Below are positions 26,423-39,800 of a stretch of DNA of 64,000 bases, one piece after another. A model generated the notes under the pieces. That model saw only the letters and a program-made list of their open reading frames with translations, was not told where the DNA came from and did not search any database. Every line of letters starts with the position of its first letter. Positions within the stretch are counted from its first letter, which is position 1. The translations under genes and the position numbers were made by a program. The DNA is from Liolophura sinensis (Eukaryota > Mollusca > Polyplacophora > Chitonida > Chitonidae), in the NCBI RefSeq assembly GCF_032854445.1, contig NW_027018139.1:1-64000 (forward strand). Reading direction: 5' to 3'.

Positions 26423-29400
26423 CAATCTCAATGTCTTTATCTACGTGTAGAAAAACCACACCATTTGTACATAAAAAACACAAAGTACTAGATACAGTCT
26501 GCTGTAAAAAGTAAAATTGAACACTGACCCACATCATTAAGGCGCCAAAAGATGCGGAATTGGGCCAGGCATCGGCAGCTGTTGAAAAATTGCAAATTTC
26601 CCTGGTTTCTATGGAGTAAGAGCCGTTGCTTGGCACGTGATTATGACATTAATGATCATTCAATTGTCGCTACAGCCAAAAGTATTAGCCAGAGAGCAAT
26701 GCGGTTTGCACCATTCGATTTCTCGTCACAAAATACGTCGGATTAGTCTCTTACCAGCAACACTGGAAGAGTTTTTCCACTTTTGCATTTTTGCCTGGTG
26801 TTTTTGTTAATTGAAATCGGCTACACTGTACTATGTATGTACCATCCCGACTGGTCATTACTATATTCAACTTTTGACTATAAGTTATGTGCCCTTCGGT
26901 AGCCCAGAAGGCGTCAAATCTTTGGGCTAAGCCCATTTAACTCACCCAGCAATTGTCTTACTTCTAAGTCCAAGACAATCTCAATGTCTTTATCTACGTG
27001 TAGAAAAACCACACCATTTGTACATAAAAAACACAAAGTACTAGATTCAGTCTGCTGTAAAAAGTACAATTGAACACTGACCCACATCATTAAGGCGCCA
27101 AAAGATGCGGAATTGGGCCAGGCATCGGCAGCTGTTGAAAAATTGCAAATTTCCCTGGTTTCCATGGAGTAAGAGCCGTTTCTGGGCACGTAAATGAGAC
27201 ATTAATGATCATTCAATTGTCGCTACAGCCAAAAGTATTGGTCAGAGAGCAACGCGGTTTGCACCATTCGATTTCTCGTCACAAAATACGTCGGATTAGC
27301 CTCTTACCAGCAGCACTGGAACAGTTTTTCCACTTTTGCATTTTTGCCTGGTGTTTTTGGTAAATGAAATTAGCTACACTGTGCTATGTACCATCGCGAC
27401 TGGTCATTACTATATTCAACTTTTGACAATAAGTTATGTGCCCTTCGGTAGCCCAGAAGGCGTCAAATCTTTGGGCTAAGCCCGTTTAACTCACCCAGCA
27501 ATTGTCTTACTTCTAAGTCCAAGACAATCTCAATGTCTTTATCTACGTGTAGAAAAACCACACCATTTGTACATAAAAAACACAAGGTACTAGATACAGT
27601 CTGCTGTAAAAAGTACAATTGAACACTGACCCACATCATTAAGGCGCCAAAAGATGCGGAATTGGGCCAGGCATCGGCAGCTGTTGAAAAATTGCAAATT
27701 TCCCTGGTTTCTATGGAGTAAGAGCCGTTGCTTGGCACGTGATTATGACATTAATGATCATTCAATTGTCGCTACAGCCAAAAGTATTAGCCAGAGAGCA
27801 ATGCGGTTTGCACCATTCGATTTCTCGTCACAAAATACGTCGGATTAGTCTCTTACCAGCAACACTGGAACAGTTTTTCCACTTTTGCATTTTTGCCTGG
27901 TGTTTTGGTAATTGAAATCGGCTACACTGTACTATGTATGTACCATCCCGACTGGTCATTACTATATTCAACTTTTGACTATAAGTTATGTGCCCTTCGG
28001 TAGCCCAGAAGGCGTCAAATCTTTGGGCTAAGCCCATTTAACTCACCCAGCAATTGTTTTACTTCTAAGTCCAAGACAATCTCAATGTCTTTATCTACGT
28101 GTAGAAAAACCACACCATTTGTACAAAAAAAACACAAAGTACTAGATTCAGTCTGCTGTAAAAAGTACAATTGAACACTGACCCACATCATTAAGGCGCC
28201 AAAAGATGCGGAATTGGGCCAGGCATCGGCAGCTGTTGAAAAATTGCAAATTTCCCTGGTTTCCATGGAGTAAGAGCCGTTTCTGGGCATGTGATTTTGT
28301 CATCAATGATCATTCAATTGTCGCTACAGCCAAAAATATTGGTCGGAGAGCAACACGGTTTCCACCATTCGATTTCTCGTCACAAAATACGTCGGATTAG
28401 CCTCTTACCAGCAGCACTGGAACAGTTTTTCCACTTTTGCATTTTTGCCTGGTCTTTTTGTTAATTGAAATCAGCTACACTGTACTATGTATGTACCATC
28501 CCGACTGGTCATTACTATATTCAACTTTTGACTATAAGTTATGTACCCTTCGGTAGGCCAGAAGGCGTCAAATCTTTGGGCTAAGCCCATTTAACTCACC
28601 CAGCAATTGTCTTACTTCTAAGTCCATGACAATCTCAATGTCTTTATCTACGTGTAGAAAAACCACACCATTTGTACATAAAAAACACAAAGTACTAGAT
28701 ACAGTCTGCTGTAAAAAGTACAATTACACACTGACCCACATCAAAAAGGTCCCAAAAGATGCGGAATTGGGCCAGGCATCGGCAGCTGTTTAAAAAATTG
28801 CAAATTTCCCTGGTTTCCATGGAGTAAGAGCGGTTGCTAGGCATGTGATTTTGTCATCAATGATCATTCAATTGTCGCTACAGCCAAAAGTATTGGTCGG
28901 AGAGCAACGCGGTTTGTACCATTCGATTTCTCGTCACAAAATACGTCGGATTAGCCTCTTACCAGCAGCACTGGAACAGTTTTTCCACTTTTGCATTTTT
29001 GCCTGGTGTTTTTGGTAAATGAAATTAGCTACACTGTGCTATGTACCATCGCGACTGGTCATTACTATATTCAACTTTTGACTATAAGTTATGTGCCCTT
29101 CGGTAGCCCAGAAGGCGTCAAATCTTTGGGCTAAGCCCATTTAACTCACCCAGCAATTGTCTTACTTCTAAGTCCAAGACAATCTCAATGTCTTTATCTA
29201 CGTGTAGAAAAACCACACCATTTGTACATAAAAAACACAAGGTACTAGATACAGTCTGCTGTAAAAAGTACAATTGAACACTGACCCACATCATTAAGGC
29301 GCCAAAAGATGCGGAATTGGGCCAGGCATCGGCAGCTGTTGAAAAATTGCAAATTTCCCTGGTTTCTATGGAGTAAGAGCCGTTGCTTGGCACGTGATTA

Positions 29401-31938
29401 TGACATTAATGATCATTCAATTGTCGCTACAGCCAAAAGTATTAGCCAGAGAGCAATGCGGTTTGCACCATTCGATTTCTCGTCACAAAATACGTCGGAT
29501 TAGTCTCTTACCAGCAACACTGGAACAGTTTTTCCACTTTTGCATTTTTGCCTGGTGTTTTTGTTAATTGAAATCGGCTACACTGTACTATGTATGTACC
29601 ATCCCGACTGGTCATTACTATATTCAACTTTTGACTATAAGTTATGTGCCCTTCGGTAGCCCAGAAGGCGTCAAATCTTTGGGCTAAGCCCATTTAACTC
29701 ACCCAGCAATTGTCTTACTTCTAAGTCCAAGACAATCTCAATGTCTTTATCTACGTGTAGAAAAACCACACCATTTGTACATAAAAAACACAAAGTACTA
29801 GATTCAGTCTGCTGTAAAAAGTACAATTGAACACTGACCCACATCATTAAGGCGCCAAAAGATGCGGAATTGGGCCAGGCATCGGCAGCTGTTGAAAAAT
29901 TGCAAATTTCCCTGATTTCCATGGAGTAAGAGCCGTTTCTGGGCACGTAAATGAGACATTAATGATCATTCAATTGTCGCTACAGCCAAAAGTATTGGTC
30001 AGAGAGCAACGCGGTTTGCACCATTCGATTTCTCGTCACAAAATACGTCGGATTAGCCTCTTACCAGCAGCACTGGAACAGTTTTTACCACTTTTGCATT
30101 TTTGCCTGGTGTTTTTGGTAAATGAAATTAGCTACACTGTGCTATGTACCATCGCGACTGGTCATTACTATATTCAACTTTTGACTATAAGTTATGTGCC
30201 CTTCGGTAGCCCAGAAGGCGTCAAATCTTTGGGCTAAGCCCGTTTAACTCACCCAGCAATTGTCTTACTTCTAAGTCCAAGACAATCTCAATGTCTTTAT
30301 CTACGTGTAGAAAAACCACACCATTTGTACATAAAAAACACAAGGTACTAGATACAGTCTGCTGTAAAAAGTACAATTGAACACTGACCCACATCATTAA
30401 GGCGCCAAAAGATGCGGAATTGGGCCAGGCATCGGCAGCTGTTGAAAAATTGCAAATTTCCCTGGTTTCTATGGAGTAAGAGCCGTTGCTTGGCACGTGA
30501 TTATGACATTAATCATCATTCAATTGTCGCTACAGCCAAAAGTATTAGCCAGAGAGCAATGCGGTTTGCACCATTCGATTTCTCGTCACAAAATACGTCG
30601 GATTAGTTTCTTACCAGCAACACTGGAACAGTTTTTCCACTTTTGCATTTTTGCCTGGTGTTTTTGTTAATTGAAATCGGCTACACTGTACTATGTATGT
30701 ACCATCCCGACTGGTCATTACTATATTCAACTTTTGACTATAAGTTATGTGCCCTTCGGTAGCCCAGAAGGCGTCAAATCTTTGGGCTAAGCCCATTTAA
30801 CTCACCCAGCAATTGTCTTACTTCTAAGTCCAAGACAATCTCAATGTCTTTATCTACGTGTAGAAAAACCACACCATTTGTACATAAAAAACACAAAGTA
30901 CTAGATTCAGTCTGCTGTAAAAAGTACAATTGAACACTGACCCACATCATTAAGGCGCCAAAAGATGCGGAATTGGGCCAGGCATCGGCAGCTGTTGAAA
31001 AATTGCAAATTTCCCTGGTTTCCATGGAGTAAGAGCCGTTTCTGGGCATGTGATTTTGTCATCAATGATCATTCAATTGTCGCTACAGCCAAAAATATTG
31101 GTCGGAGAGCAACACGGTTTCCACCATTCGATTTCTCGTCACAAAATACGTCGGATTAGCCTCTTACCAGCAGCACTGGAACAGTTTTTCCACTTTTGCA
31201 TTTTTGCCTGGTCTTTTTGTTAATTGAAATCAGCTACACTGTACTATGTATGTACCATCCCGACTGGTCATTACTATATTCAACTTTTGACTATAAGTTA
31301 TGTACCCTTCGGTAGGCCAGAAGGCGTCAAATCTTTGGGCTAAGCCCATTTAACTCACCCAGCAATTGTCTTACTTCTAAGTCCATGACAATCTCAATGT
31401 CTTTATCTACGTGTAGAAAAACCACACCATTTGTACATAAAAAACACAAAGTACTAGATACAGTCTGCTGTAAAAAGTACAATTACACACTGACCCACAT
31501 CAAAAAGGTCCCAAAAGATGCGGAATTGGGCCAGGCATCGGCAGCTGTTTAAAAAATTGCAAATTTCCCTGGTTTCCATGGAGTAAGAGCGGTTGCTAGG
31601 CATGTGATTTTGTCATCAATGATCATTCAATTGTCGCTACAGCCAAAAGTATTGGTCGGAGAGCAACGCGGTTTGTACCATTCGATTTCTCGTCACAACA
31701 TACGTCGGATTAGCCTCTTACCAGCAGCACTGGAACAGTTTTTCCACTTTTGCATTTTTGCCTGGTGTTTTTGGTAAATGAATTTAGCTACACTGTGCTA
31801 TGTACCATCGCGACTGGTCATTACTATATTCAACTTTTGACTATAAGTTATGTGCCCTTCGGTAGCCCAAAAGGCGTCAAATCTTTGGGCTAAGCCCATT
31901 TAACTCACCCAGCAATTGTCTTACTTCTAAGTCCAAGA
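26423..31938. repeat. 5-mer higher-order repeat, two copies (2757 and 2759 bp)
   Basis: Anchors at 26423, 26976, 27525, 28077 and 28630 recur from 29180 with a 2757-2759 bp offset. Private variants repeat in order, including tattagccagagagcaatgc, gattcagtctg, accatcccgactgg, caaaaatattggtc with aacacggtttcc, and catcaaaaaggtccc. A dimeric sub-pattern is nested inside, because the 27525 monomer strongly resembles the 26423 monomer 1102 bp earlier. The 5-mer therefore probably arose by partial duplication of a dimeric array. Confidence 0.9.
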
Positions 31939-34900
31939 CAATCTCAATGTCTTTATCTACGTGTAGAAAAACCACACCATTTGTACATAAAAAACACAAG
32001 GTACTTGATACAGTCTGCTGTAAAAAGTACAATTGAACACTGACCCACATCATAAAAGCGCCAAAAGATGCGGAATTGGGCCAGGCATCGGCAGCTGTTG
32101 AAAAATTGCAAATTTCACTGGTTTCCATGGAGTAAGAGCCGTTGCTGGGCACGTGATTATGACATTAATGATCATTCAATTGTCGCTACAGCCAAAAGTA
32201 TTGGTCGGAGAGCAACGCGGTTTGCACCATTCGATTTCTCGTCACAAAATACGTCGGATTAGCCTCTTACCAGCAGCACTGGAACAGTTTTTACACTTTT
32301 GCATTTTTGTCTGGTCTTTTCGTTAATTGAAATTAGCTACACTGAACTATGTACCATCGCGACTGGTCATTACTATATTCAACTTTTGACTATAAGTTAT
32401 GTGCCCTTCGGTAGCCCAGAAAGCGTCAAATCTTTGGGCTAAGCCTATTTAACTCACCCAGCAATTGTCTTACTTCTAAGCCCAAGACAATTTCAATGTC
32501 TTTATCTACGTGTAGAAAAACCACACCATTTGTACATAAGAAACACAAAGTACTAGATACAGTCTGCTGTAAAAAGTGCATCTGAACACTGACCCACATC
32601 ATTAAGGCGCCAAAAGATGCGGAATTGGGCCAGGCATCGGCAGCTGTTGAAAAATTGCAAATTTCCCTGGTTTCCATGGAGTAAGAGCCGTTGCTGGGCA
32701 TGTGATTTTGTCATCAATGATCATTCAATTGTCGCTACAGCCAAAAGCATTGGTCTGAGAGCAACGCGGTTTGCACCATTCGATTTCTCGTCACAAAATA
32801 CGTCGGATTAGCCTCTTACCAGCAGCACTGGAACAGTTTTTCTACTTTTGCATTTTTGCCTGGTCTTTTTGTTAATTGAAATTGGCTACACTGTACTATG
32901 TATTTACCATCCCGACTGGTCATTACTATATTCAACTTTTGACTATAAATTATGTGCCCTTCGGTAGCCCAGAAGGCGTCAAATCTTTGGGCTCAGCCCA
33001 TTTAACTCACCCAGCAATTGTCTTACTTCTAAGTCCAAGACAATCTCAATGTCTTTATCTACGTGTAGAAAAACCACACCATTTGTACATAAAAAACACA
33101 AAGTACTAGATACAGTCTGCTGTAAAAAGTACAATTGAACACTGACCCACATCAATAAGGTGCCAAAAGATGAGGAATTGGGCCAGGCATCGGCAGCTGT
33201 TTAAAAAATTGCAAATTTCCCTAGTTTCCATGGAGTAAGAGGCGTTGCTAACAAAGAGATTTTGTCATCAATGATCATTCAATTGTCGCTACAGCCAAAA
33301 GTATTGGTCGGAGAGCAACGCGGTTTGCACCATTCGATTTCTCGTCACAAAATACGTCGGATTAGCCTCTTACCAGCAGCACTGGAACAGTTTTTCCACT
33401 TTTGCATTTTTGCCTGGTCTTTTTGTTAATTGAAATCGGCTACACTGTACTATGTACCATCGCGACTGGTCATTACTATATTCAACTTTTTACTATAAGT
33501 TATGTGCCCTTGGGTAGACCAGAAGGCGTCAAATCTTTGGGCTAAGCCCATTTAACTCACCCAGCAATTGTCTTACTTCTAAGTCCAAGACAACCTCATT
33601 GTCTTTATCTACGTGTAGAAAAACCACACCATTTGTACATAAAAAAAACACAAGGTACTTGATACAGTCTGCTGAAAAAAGTACAACTGAACACTGACCC
33701 ACATCAAAAGAATGCCAAAAGATGCGGAATTGGGCCAGGCATCGGCAGCTGTTTAAAAAATTGCAAATTTCCCTGGTTTCCATGGAGTAAGAGCCGTTGC
33801 TAGGCACGTGAATTTGTAATCAATGATCATTCAATTGTCGCTACAGCCAAAAGTATTGGTCGGAGAGCAACGCGGTTTGCACCATTCGATTTCTCGTCAC
33901 AAAATACGTCGGATTAGCCTCTTACCAGCAGCACTGGAACAGTTTTTACACTTTTGCATTTTTGCCTGGTCTTTTTGTTAATTGAAATTAGCTACACTGT
34001 ACTCTGTACCATCGCGACTGGTCATTACTATGTTCAACTTTTGACTATAAGTTATGTGCCCTTCGGTAGCCCAGAAGGCGTCAAATCTTTGGGCTAAGCC
34101 CATTTAACTCACCCAGCAATTGTCTTACTTCTAAGTCCATGACAATCTCAATGTCTTTATCTATGTGTAGAAAAACCACACCATTTGTACATAAAAAACA
34201 CAAGGTACTTGATACAGTCTGCTGTAAAAAGTACAATTGAACACTGACCCACATCAATAAGGTGCCAAAAGATGAGGAATTGGGCCAGGCATCGACAGCT
34301 GTTTAAAAAATTGCAAATTTCACTGGTTTCCATGGAGTAAGAGCCGTTGCTAGGCATGTGATTTTGTCATTAATGATCATTCAATTGTCACTACAGCCAA
34401 AAGTATTGGTCGGAGAGCAACGCGGTTTGCACCATTCGATTTCTCGTCACAAAATACGTCGGATTAGCCTCTTACCAGCAGCACTGGAACAGTTTTTCCA
34501 CTTTTGCATTTTTGCCTCGTCTCTTTGTTAATTGAAATCGGCTACACTGTACTATGTATGTACCATCCCGACTGGTCATTACTATATTCAACTTTTGACT
34601 ATAAGTTATGTGCCCTTCGGTAGCCCAGAAGGCGTCAAATCTTTGGGCTAAGCCCATTTAACTCACCCAGCAATTGTCTTACTTCTAAGTCCAAGACAAT
34701 CTCAATGTCTTTATCTACGTGTAGAAAAACCACACCATTTGTACATAAAAAACACAAAGTACTAGATACAGTCTGCTGTAAAAAGTACAATTGAACACTG
34801 ACCCACATCAATAAGGTGCCAAAAGATGAGGAATTGGGCCAGGCATCGGCAGCTGTTGAAAAATTGCAAATTTCCCTGGTTTCCATGGAGTAAGAGCCGT

Positions 34901-36800
34901 TGCTAAGCACGTGATTTTGTCATCAATGATCATTCAATTGTCGCTACAGCCAAACGTATTGGTCTGAGAGCAACGCGGTTTGCACCATTCGATTTCTCGT
35001 CACAAAATACGTCGGATTAGCCTCTTACCAGCAGCACTGGAACAGTTTTTCCACTTTTGCATTTTTGCCTGGTGTTTTTGTTAATTGAAATCGGCTACAC
35101 TGTACTATGTATGTACCATCCTGACTGGTCATTATTATATTCAACTTTTTACTATAAGTTATGTGCCCTTCGGTAGCCCAGAAGGCGTCAAATCTTTGGG
35201 CTAAGCCCATTTAACTCACCCAGCAATTGTCTTACTTCTAAGTCCAAGACAATCTCAATGTCTTTATCTACGTGTAGAAAAACCACACCATTTGTACATA
35301 AAAAACACAAAGTACTAGATACAGTCTGCTGTAAAAAGTACAATTGAACACTGACCCACATCAATAAGGCGCCAAAAGATGCGGAATTGGGCCAGGCATC
35401 GGCAGCTGTTTAAAAAATTGCAAATTTCCCTGGTTTCCATGGAGTAAGAGGCGTTGCTAAAAAAGTGATTTTGTCATCAATGATCATTCAATTGTCGCTA
35501 CAGCCAAAAGTATTGGTCGGAGAGCAACGCGGTTTGCACCATTCGATTTCTCGTCACAAAATACGTCGGATTAGCCTATTACCAGCAGCACTGGAACAGT
35601 TTTTCCACTTTTGCATTTTTGCCTGGTCTTTTTGTTAATTGAAATCGGTGACACTGTACTATGTACCATCGCGACTGGTCATTATTATATTCAACTTTTT
35701 ACTATAAGTTATGTGCCCTTCGGTAGCCCAGAAGGCGTCAAATCTTTGGGCTAAGCCCATTTAACTCACCCAGCAATTGTCTTACTTCTAAGTCCAAGAC
35801 AATCTCAATGTCTTTATCTACGTGTAGAAAAACCACACCATTTGTACATCAAAAACACAAAGTACTAGATACAGTCTGCTGTAAAAAGTACAATTGAACA
35901 CTGACGCACATCAATAAGGCGCCAAAAGATGAGGAATTGGGCCAGGCATCGGCAGCTGTTTAAAAAATTGCAAATTTCCCTGGTTTCCATGGAGTAAGAG
36001 CCGTTGCTAAAAAAGTGATTTTGTCATCAATGATCATTCAATTGTCGCTACAGCCAAAAGTATTGGTCGGAGAGCAACGCGGTTTGCACCATTCGATTTC
36101 TCGTCACAAAATACGTCGGATTAGCCTCTTACCAGCAGCACTGGAACAGTTTTTCCACTTTTGCATTTTTGCCTGGTCTTTTTGTTAATTGAAATCGGTG
36201 ACACTGTACTATGTACCATCGCGACTGGTAATTACTATATTCAACTTTTTACTATAAGTTATGTGCCCTTGGGTAGACCAGAAGGCGTCAAATCTTTGGG
36301 CTAAGCCCATTTAACTCACCCAGCAATTGTCTTACTTCTAAGCCCAAGACAATTTCAATGTCTTTATCTACGTGTAGAAAAACCACACCATTTGTACATA
36401 AAAAACACAAAGTACTAGATACAGTCTGCTGTAAAAAGTGCAATTGAACACTGACCCACATCATTAAGGCGCCAAAAGATGCGGAATTGGGCCAGGCATC
36501 GGCAGCTGTTGAAAAATTGCAAATTTCCCTGGTTTTAATGGAGTAAGAGCCGTTGCTGTGAACGTGATTAAGACATTAATGATTATTCAATTGTCGCTAC
36601 AGCCAAAAGTACTGGTCGGAGAGCAACGCGGTTTGCACCATTCGATTTCTCGTCACAAAATACGTCGGATTAGCCTCTTACCAGCAGCACTGGAATAGTT
36701 TTTCCACTTTTGCATTTTTGCCTGGTCTTTTTGTTAATTGAAATCGGCTACACTGTACTATGTACCATCGCGACTGGTCATTAATATATTCAACTTTTGA
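31939..36800. repeat. Irregular type-L monomers, including a duplicated neighbour pair
   Basis: Monomers are in phase but show no stable higher-order unit. Monomers starting at 35250 and 35800 are near duplicates of each other. Both carry gctaaaaaagtgattttg, which replaces the usual ggcacgtgatt, and gaaatcggtgacactg. At 33245 another monomer has aacaaagagatt at the same place. Variants typical of the 5-8 kb block (agcccaagacaattt, tttttgtctggtc) reappear around 32.3-32.5 and 36.3 kb, showing exchange over tens of kilobases. Confidence 0.7.
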
Positions 36801-39800
36801 CTATAAGTTATGCGCCCTTCGGTAGCCCAGAAGACCTGAAATCTTTGGGCCAAGCCCATTTAACTCACCCAGTAATTGTCTTACTTCTAAGTCCAAGACA
36901 ATCTCAATGTCTTTATCTACGTGTAGAAAAACCACACCATTTGTATATAAAAAACACAAGGTACTTGATACAGTCTGCTGTAAAAAGTACAACTGAACAC
37001 TGACCCACTTCAGTAAGGTGCCAAAAGATGCGGAATTGAGCCAGGTATTGGCAGTTGTTGAAAAATTGCAAATTTCCCTGGTTTCCATGGAGTAAGAGCC
37101 GTTGCTGTGCACGTGATTATGACATAAATGATCATTCAATTGTCGCTACAGCCAAAAGTATTGGTCGGAGAGCAACGCGGATTGCACCATTCGATTTCTC
37201 GTCACAAAATACGTCGGATTAGCCTCTTACTAGTAGCACTGGAACAGTTTTTCCACTTTTGCATTTTTGCCTGGTCTTTTTGTTAATTGAAACCGGCTAC
37301 ACTGTACTCTGTACAATGGCGACTGGTCATTACTATATTCAACTTTTGACTATAAGTTATGTGCCCTTCGGTAGCCCAGAAGACCTGAAATCTTTGGGCC
37401 AAGCCCATTTAACTCACCCAGCAATTGTCTTACTTCTAAGTCCAAGACAATCTCAATGTCTTTATCTACGTGTAGAAAAACCACACCATTTGTACATAAA
37501 AAACACAAGGTACTTGTTACAGTCTGCTGTAAAAAGTACAACTAAATACTGACCCACATTTATAAGGTGCCAAAAGATGCGGAATTGGGCCAGGCCTCGG
37601 CAGCTGTTAAAAAATTGCAAATATCCCTGGTTTCCATGGAGTAAGAGCCGTTGCTGGGCACGTGATTATGACATCAATGATCATTCAATTGTCGCTACAG
37701 CCAAAAGTATTGGTCGGAGAGCAACACGGATTGCACCATTCGATTTCTCGTGACAAAATACGTCGGATTAGCCTCTTACCAGCAGCACTGGAACAGTTTT
37801 TCCACTTTTGCATTTTTGCCTGGTCTTTTTGTTAATTGAAATCGGCTACACTGTACTCTGTACAATCGCGACTGGTCATTACTATATTCAACTTTTGACT
37901 ATAAGTTATGTGCCCTTCGGTAGCCCAGAAGACCTGAAATCTTTGGGCCAAGCCCATTTAACTCACCCAGCAATTGCCTTACCTCTAAGTGCAAGACAAT
38001 CTCAATGTCTGTATCTACGTGTAGAAAAACCACACCATTTGTACGTGAAAAACACAAGGTACTTGATACAGTCTGCTGTAAAAAGTACAACTGACCACAG
38101 ACCCAAATGAGTAAGGTGCCAAAAGATGCGGAATTGAGCCAGGTATCGGCAGCTGTTAAAAAATTGCAAATTTCCCTGGTTTCCATGGAGTAAGAGCCGT
38201 TGCTGTGCACGTGATTATGACATCAATGATCATTCAATTGTCGCTACAGCCAAAAGTATTGGTCGGAGAGCAACGCGGAGTGCACCATTCGATTTCTCGT
38301 CACAAAATACGTCGGATTAGCCTCTTACTAGTAGCACTGGAACAGTTTTTCCACTTTTGCATTTTTGCCTGGTCTTTTTGTTAATTGAAACCGGCTACAC
38401 TGTACTCTGTACAATCGCGACTTATCATTACTATATTCAACTTTTGACTATAAGTTATGTGCCCTTCGGTAGCCCAGAAGACCTGAAATCTTTGGGCCAA
38501 GCCCATTTAACTAACCCAGCAATTGTCTTACTTCTAAGTCCAAGACAATCTCAATGTCTTTATCTACGTGTAGAAAAACCACACCATTTGTACATAAAAC
38601 ACACAAGGTACTTGATACAGTCTGCTGTAAAAAGTACAACTAAACACTGACCCACATTTATAAGGTGCCAAAAGATGCGGAAATGGGCCAGGCCTCGGCA
38701 GCTGTTAAAAAATTGCAAATATCCCTGGTTTCGATGGAGTAAGAGCCGTTGCTGGGCACGTGATTATGACATAAATGATCAGTCAATTGTCGCTACAGCC
38801 AAAAGTATTGGTCGGAGAGCAACGCGGAGTGCACCATTCGATTACTCGTCACAAAATACGTCGGATTAGCCTCTTACTAGTAGCACTGGAACAGTTTTTC
38901 CACTTTTGCATTTTTGCCTGGTCTTTTTGTTAATTGAAACCGGCTACACTGTACTCTGTACAATCGCGACTTATCATTACTATATTCAACTTTTGACTAT
39001 AAGTTATGTGCCCTTCGGTAGCCCAGAAGACCTGAAATCTTTGGGCCAAACCCATTTAACTAACCCAGCAATTGTCTTAATTCTAAGTCCAAGACAATCT
39101 CAATGTCTTTATCTACGTGTAGAAAATCCTGACCATTTCTACATAAAACACACAAGGTACTTGATACAGTCTGCTGTAAAAAGTACAACTAAACACTGAC
39201 CCACATTTATAAGGTGCCAAAAGATGCGGAATTGGGCCAGGCATCGGCAGCTGTTGAAAAATTGCAAATTTCCCTGGTTTCCATGGAGTAAGAGCCGTTG
39301 CTGGGCACGTGATTATGACATAAATGATCATTGAATTGTCGCTACAGCCAAAAGTATTGGTCGGAGAGCAACGCGGTTTGCACCATTCGATTTGTGGTCA
39401 CAAAATACGTCGGATTAGCCTCTTACCAGCAGCACTGGAACAGTTTTTCCACTTTTGCAATTTTGCCTAGTCTTTTTGTTAATTGAAATCGGCTACACTG
39501 TACTATGTACCATCGCGACTGGTCATTACTATATTCAACTTTTGACTGTATGTTATGTGCCCTTCGGTAGCCCAGAAGACCTGAAATCTTTGGGCTAAGC
39601 CCATTTAACTCACCCAGCAATTGCCTTACTTCTAAGTGCAAGACAATCTCAATGTCTTTATCTACGTGTAGAAAAACCACACCATTTGTACGTGAAAAAC
39701 ACAAGGTACTTGATACAGTCTGCTGTAAAAAGTACAACTGAACACTGACCCACTTCAGTAAGGTGCCAAAAGATGCGGAATTGAGCCAGGCATCGGCAGC

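Larger units (their letters stand above)
1..36800. repeat. Monomer subfamily L domain
   Basis: Monomers here share diagnostic variants: ggcgtcaaatc after tagcccaga, mostly accagcagcactgg, and usually caattgaacactg. Lengths alternate between about 549-550 and 552-553 bp because the segment ctatgtacc also occurs as ctatgtatgtacc, a 4-bp GTAT duplication. Many copies carry tgggctaagccca, a perfect inverted repeat around one base. The right limit is approximate: the first gacctgaaatc variant appears near 36830 and the first actagtagcac near 37230. Both changes fall inside the array without any break in monomer phase. Confidence 0.85.
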
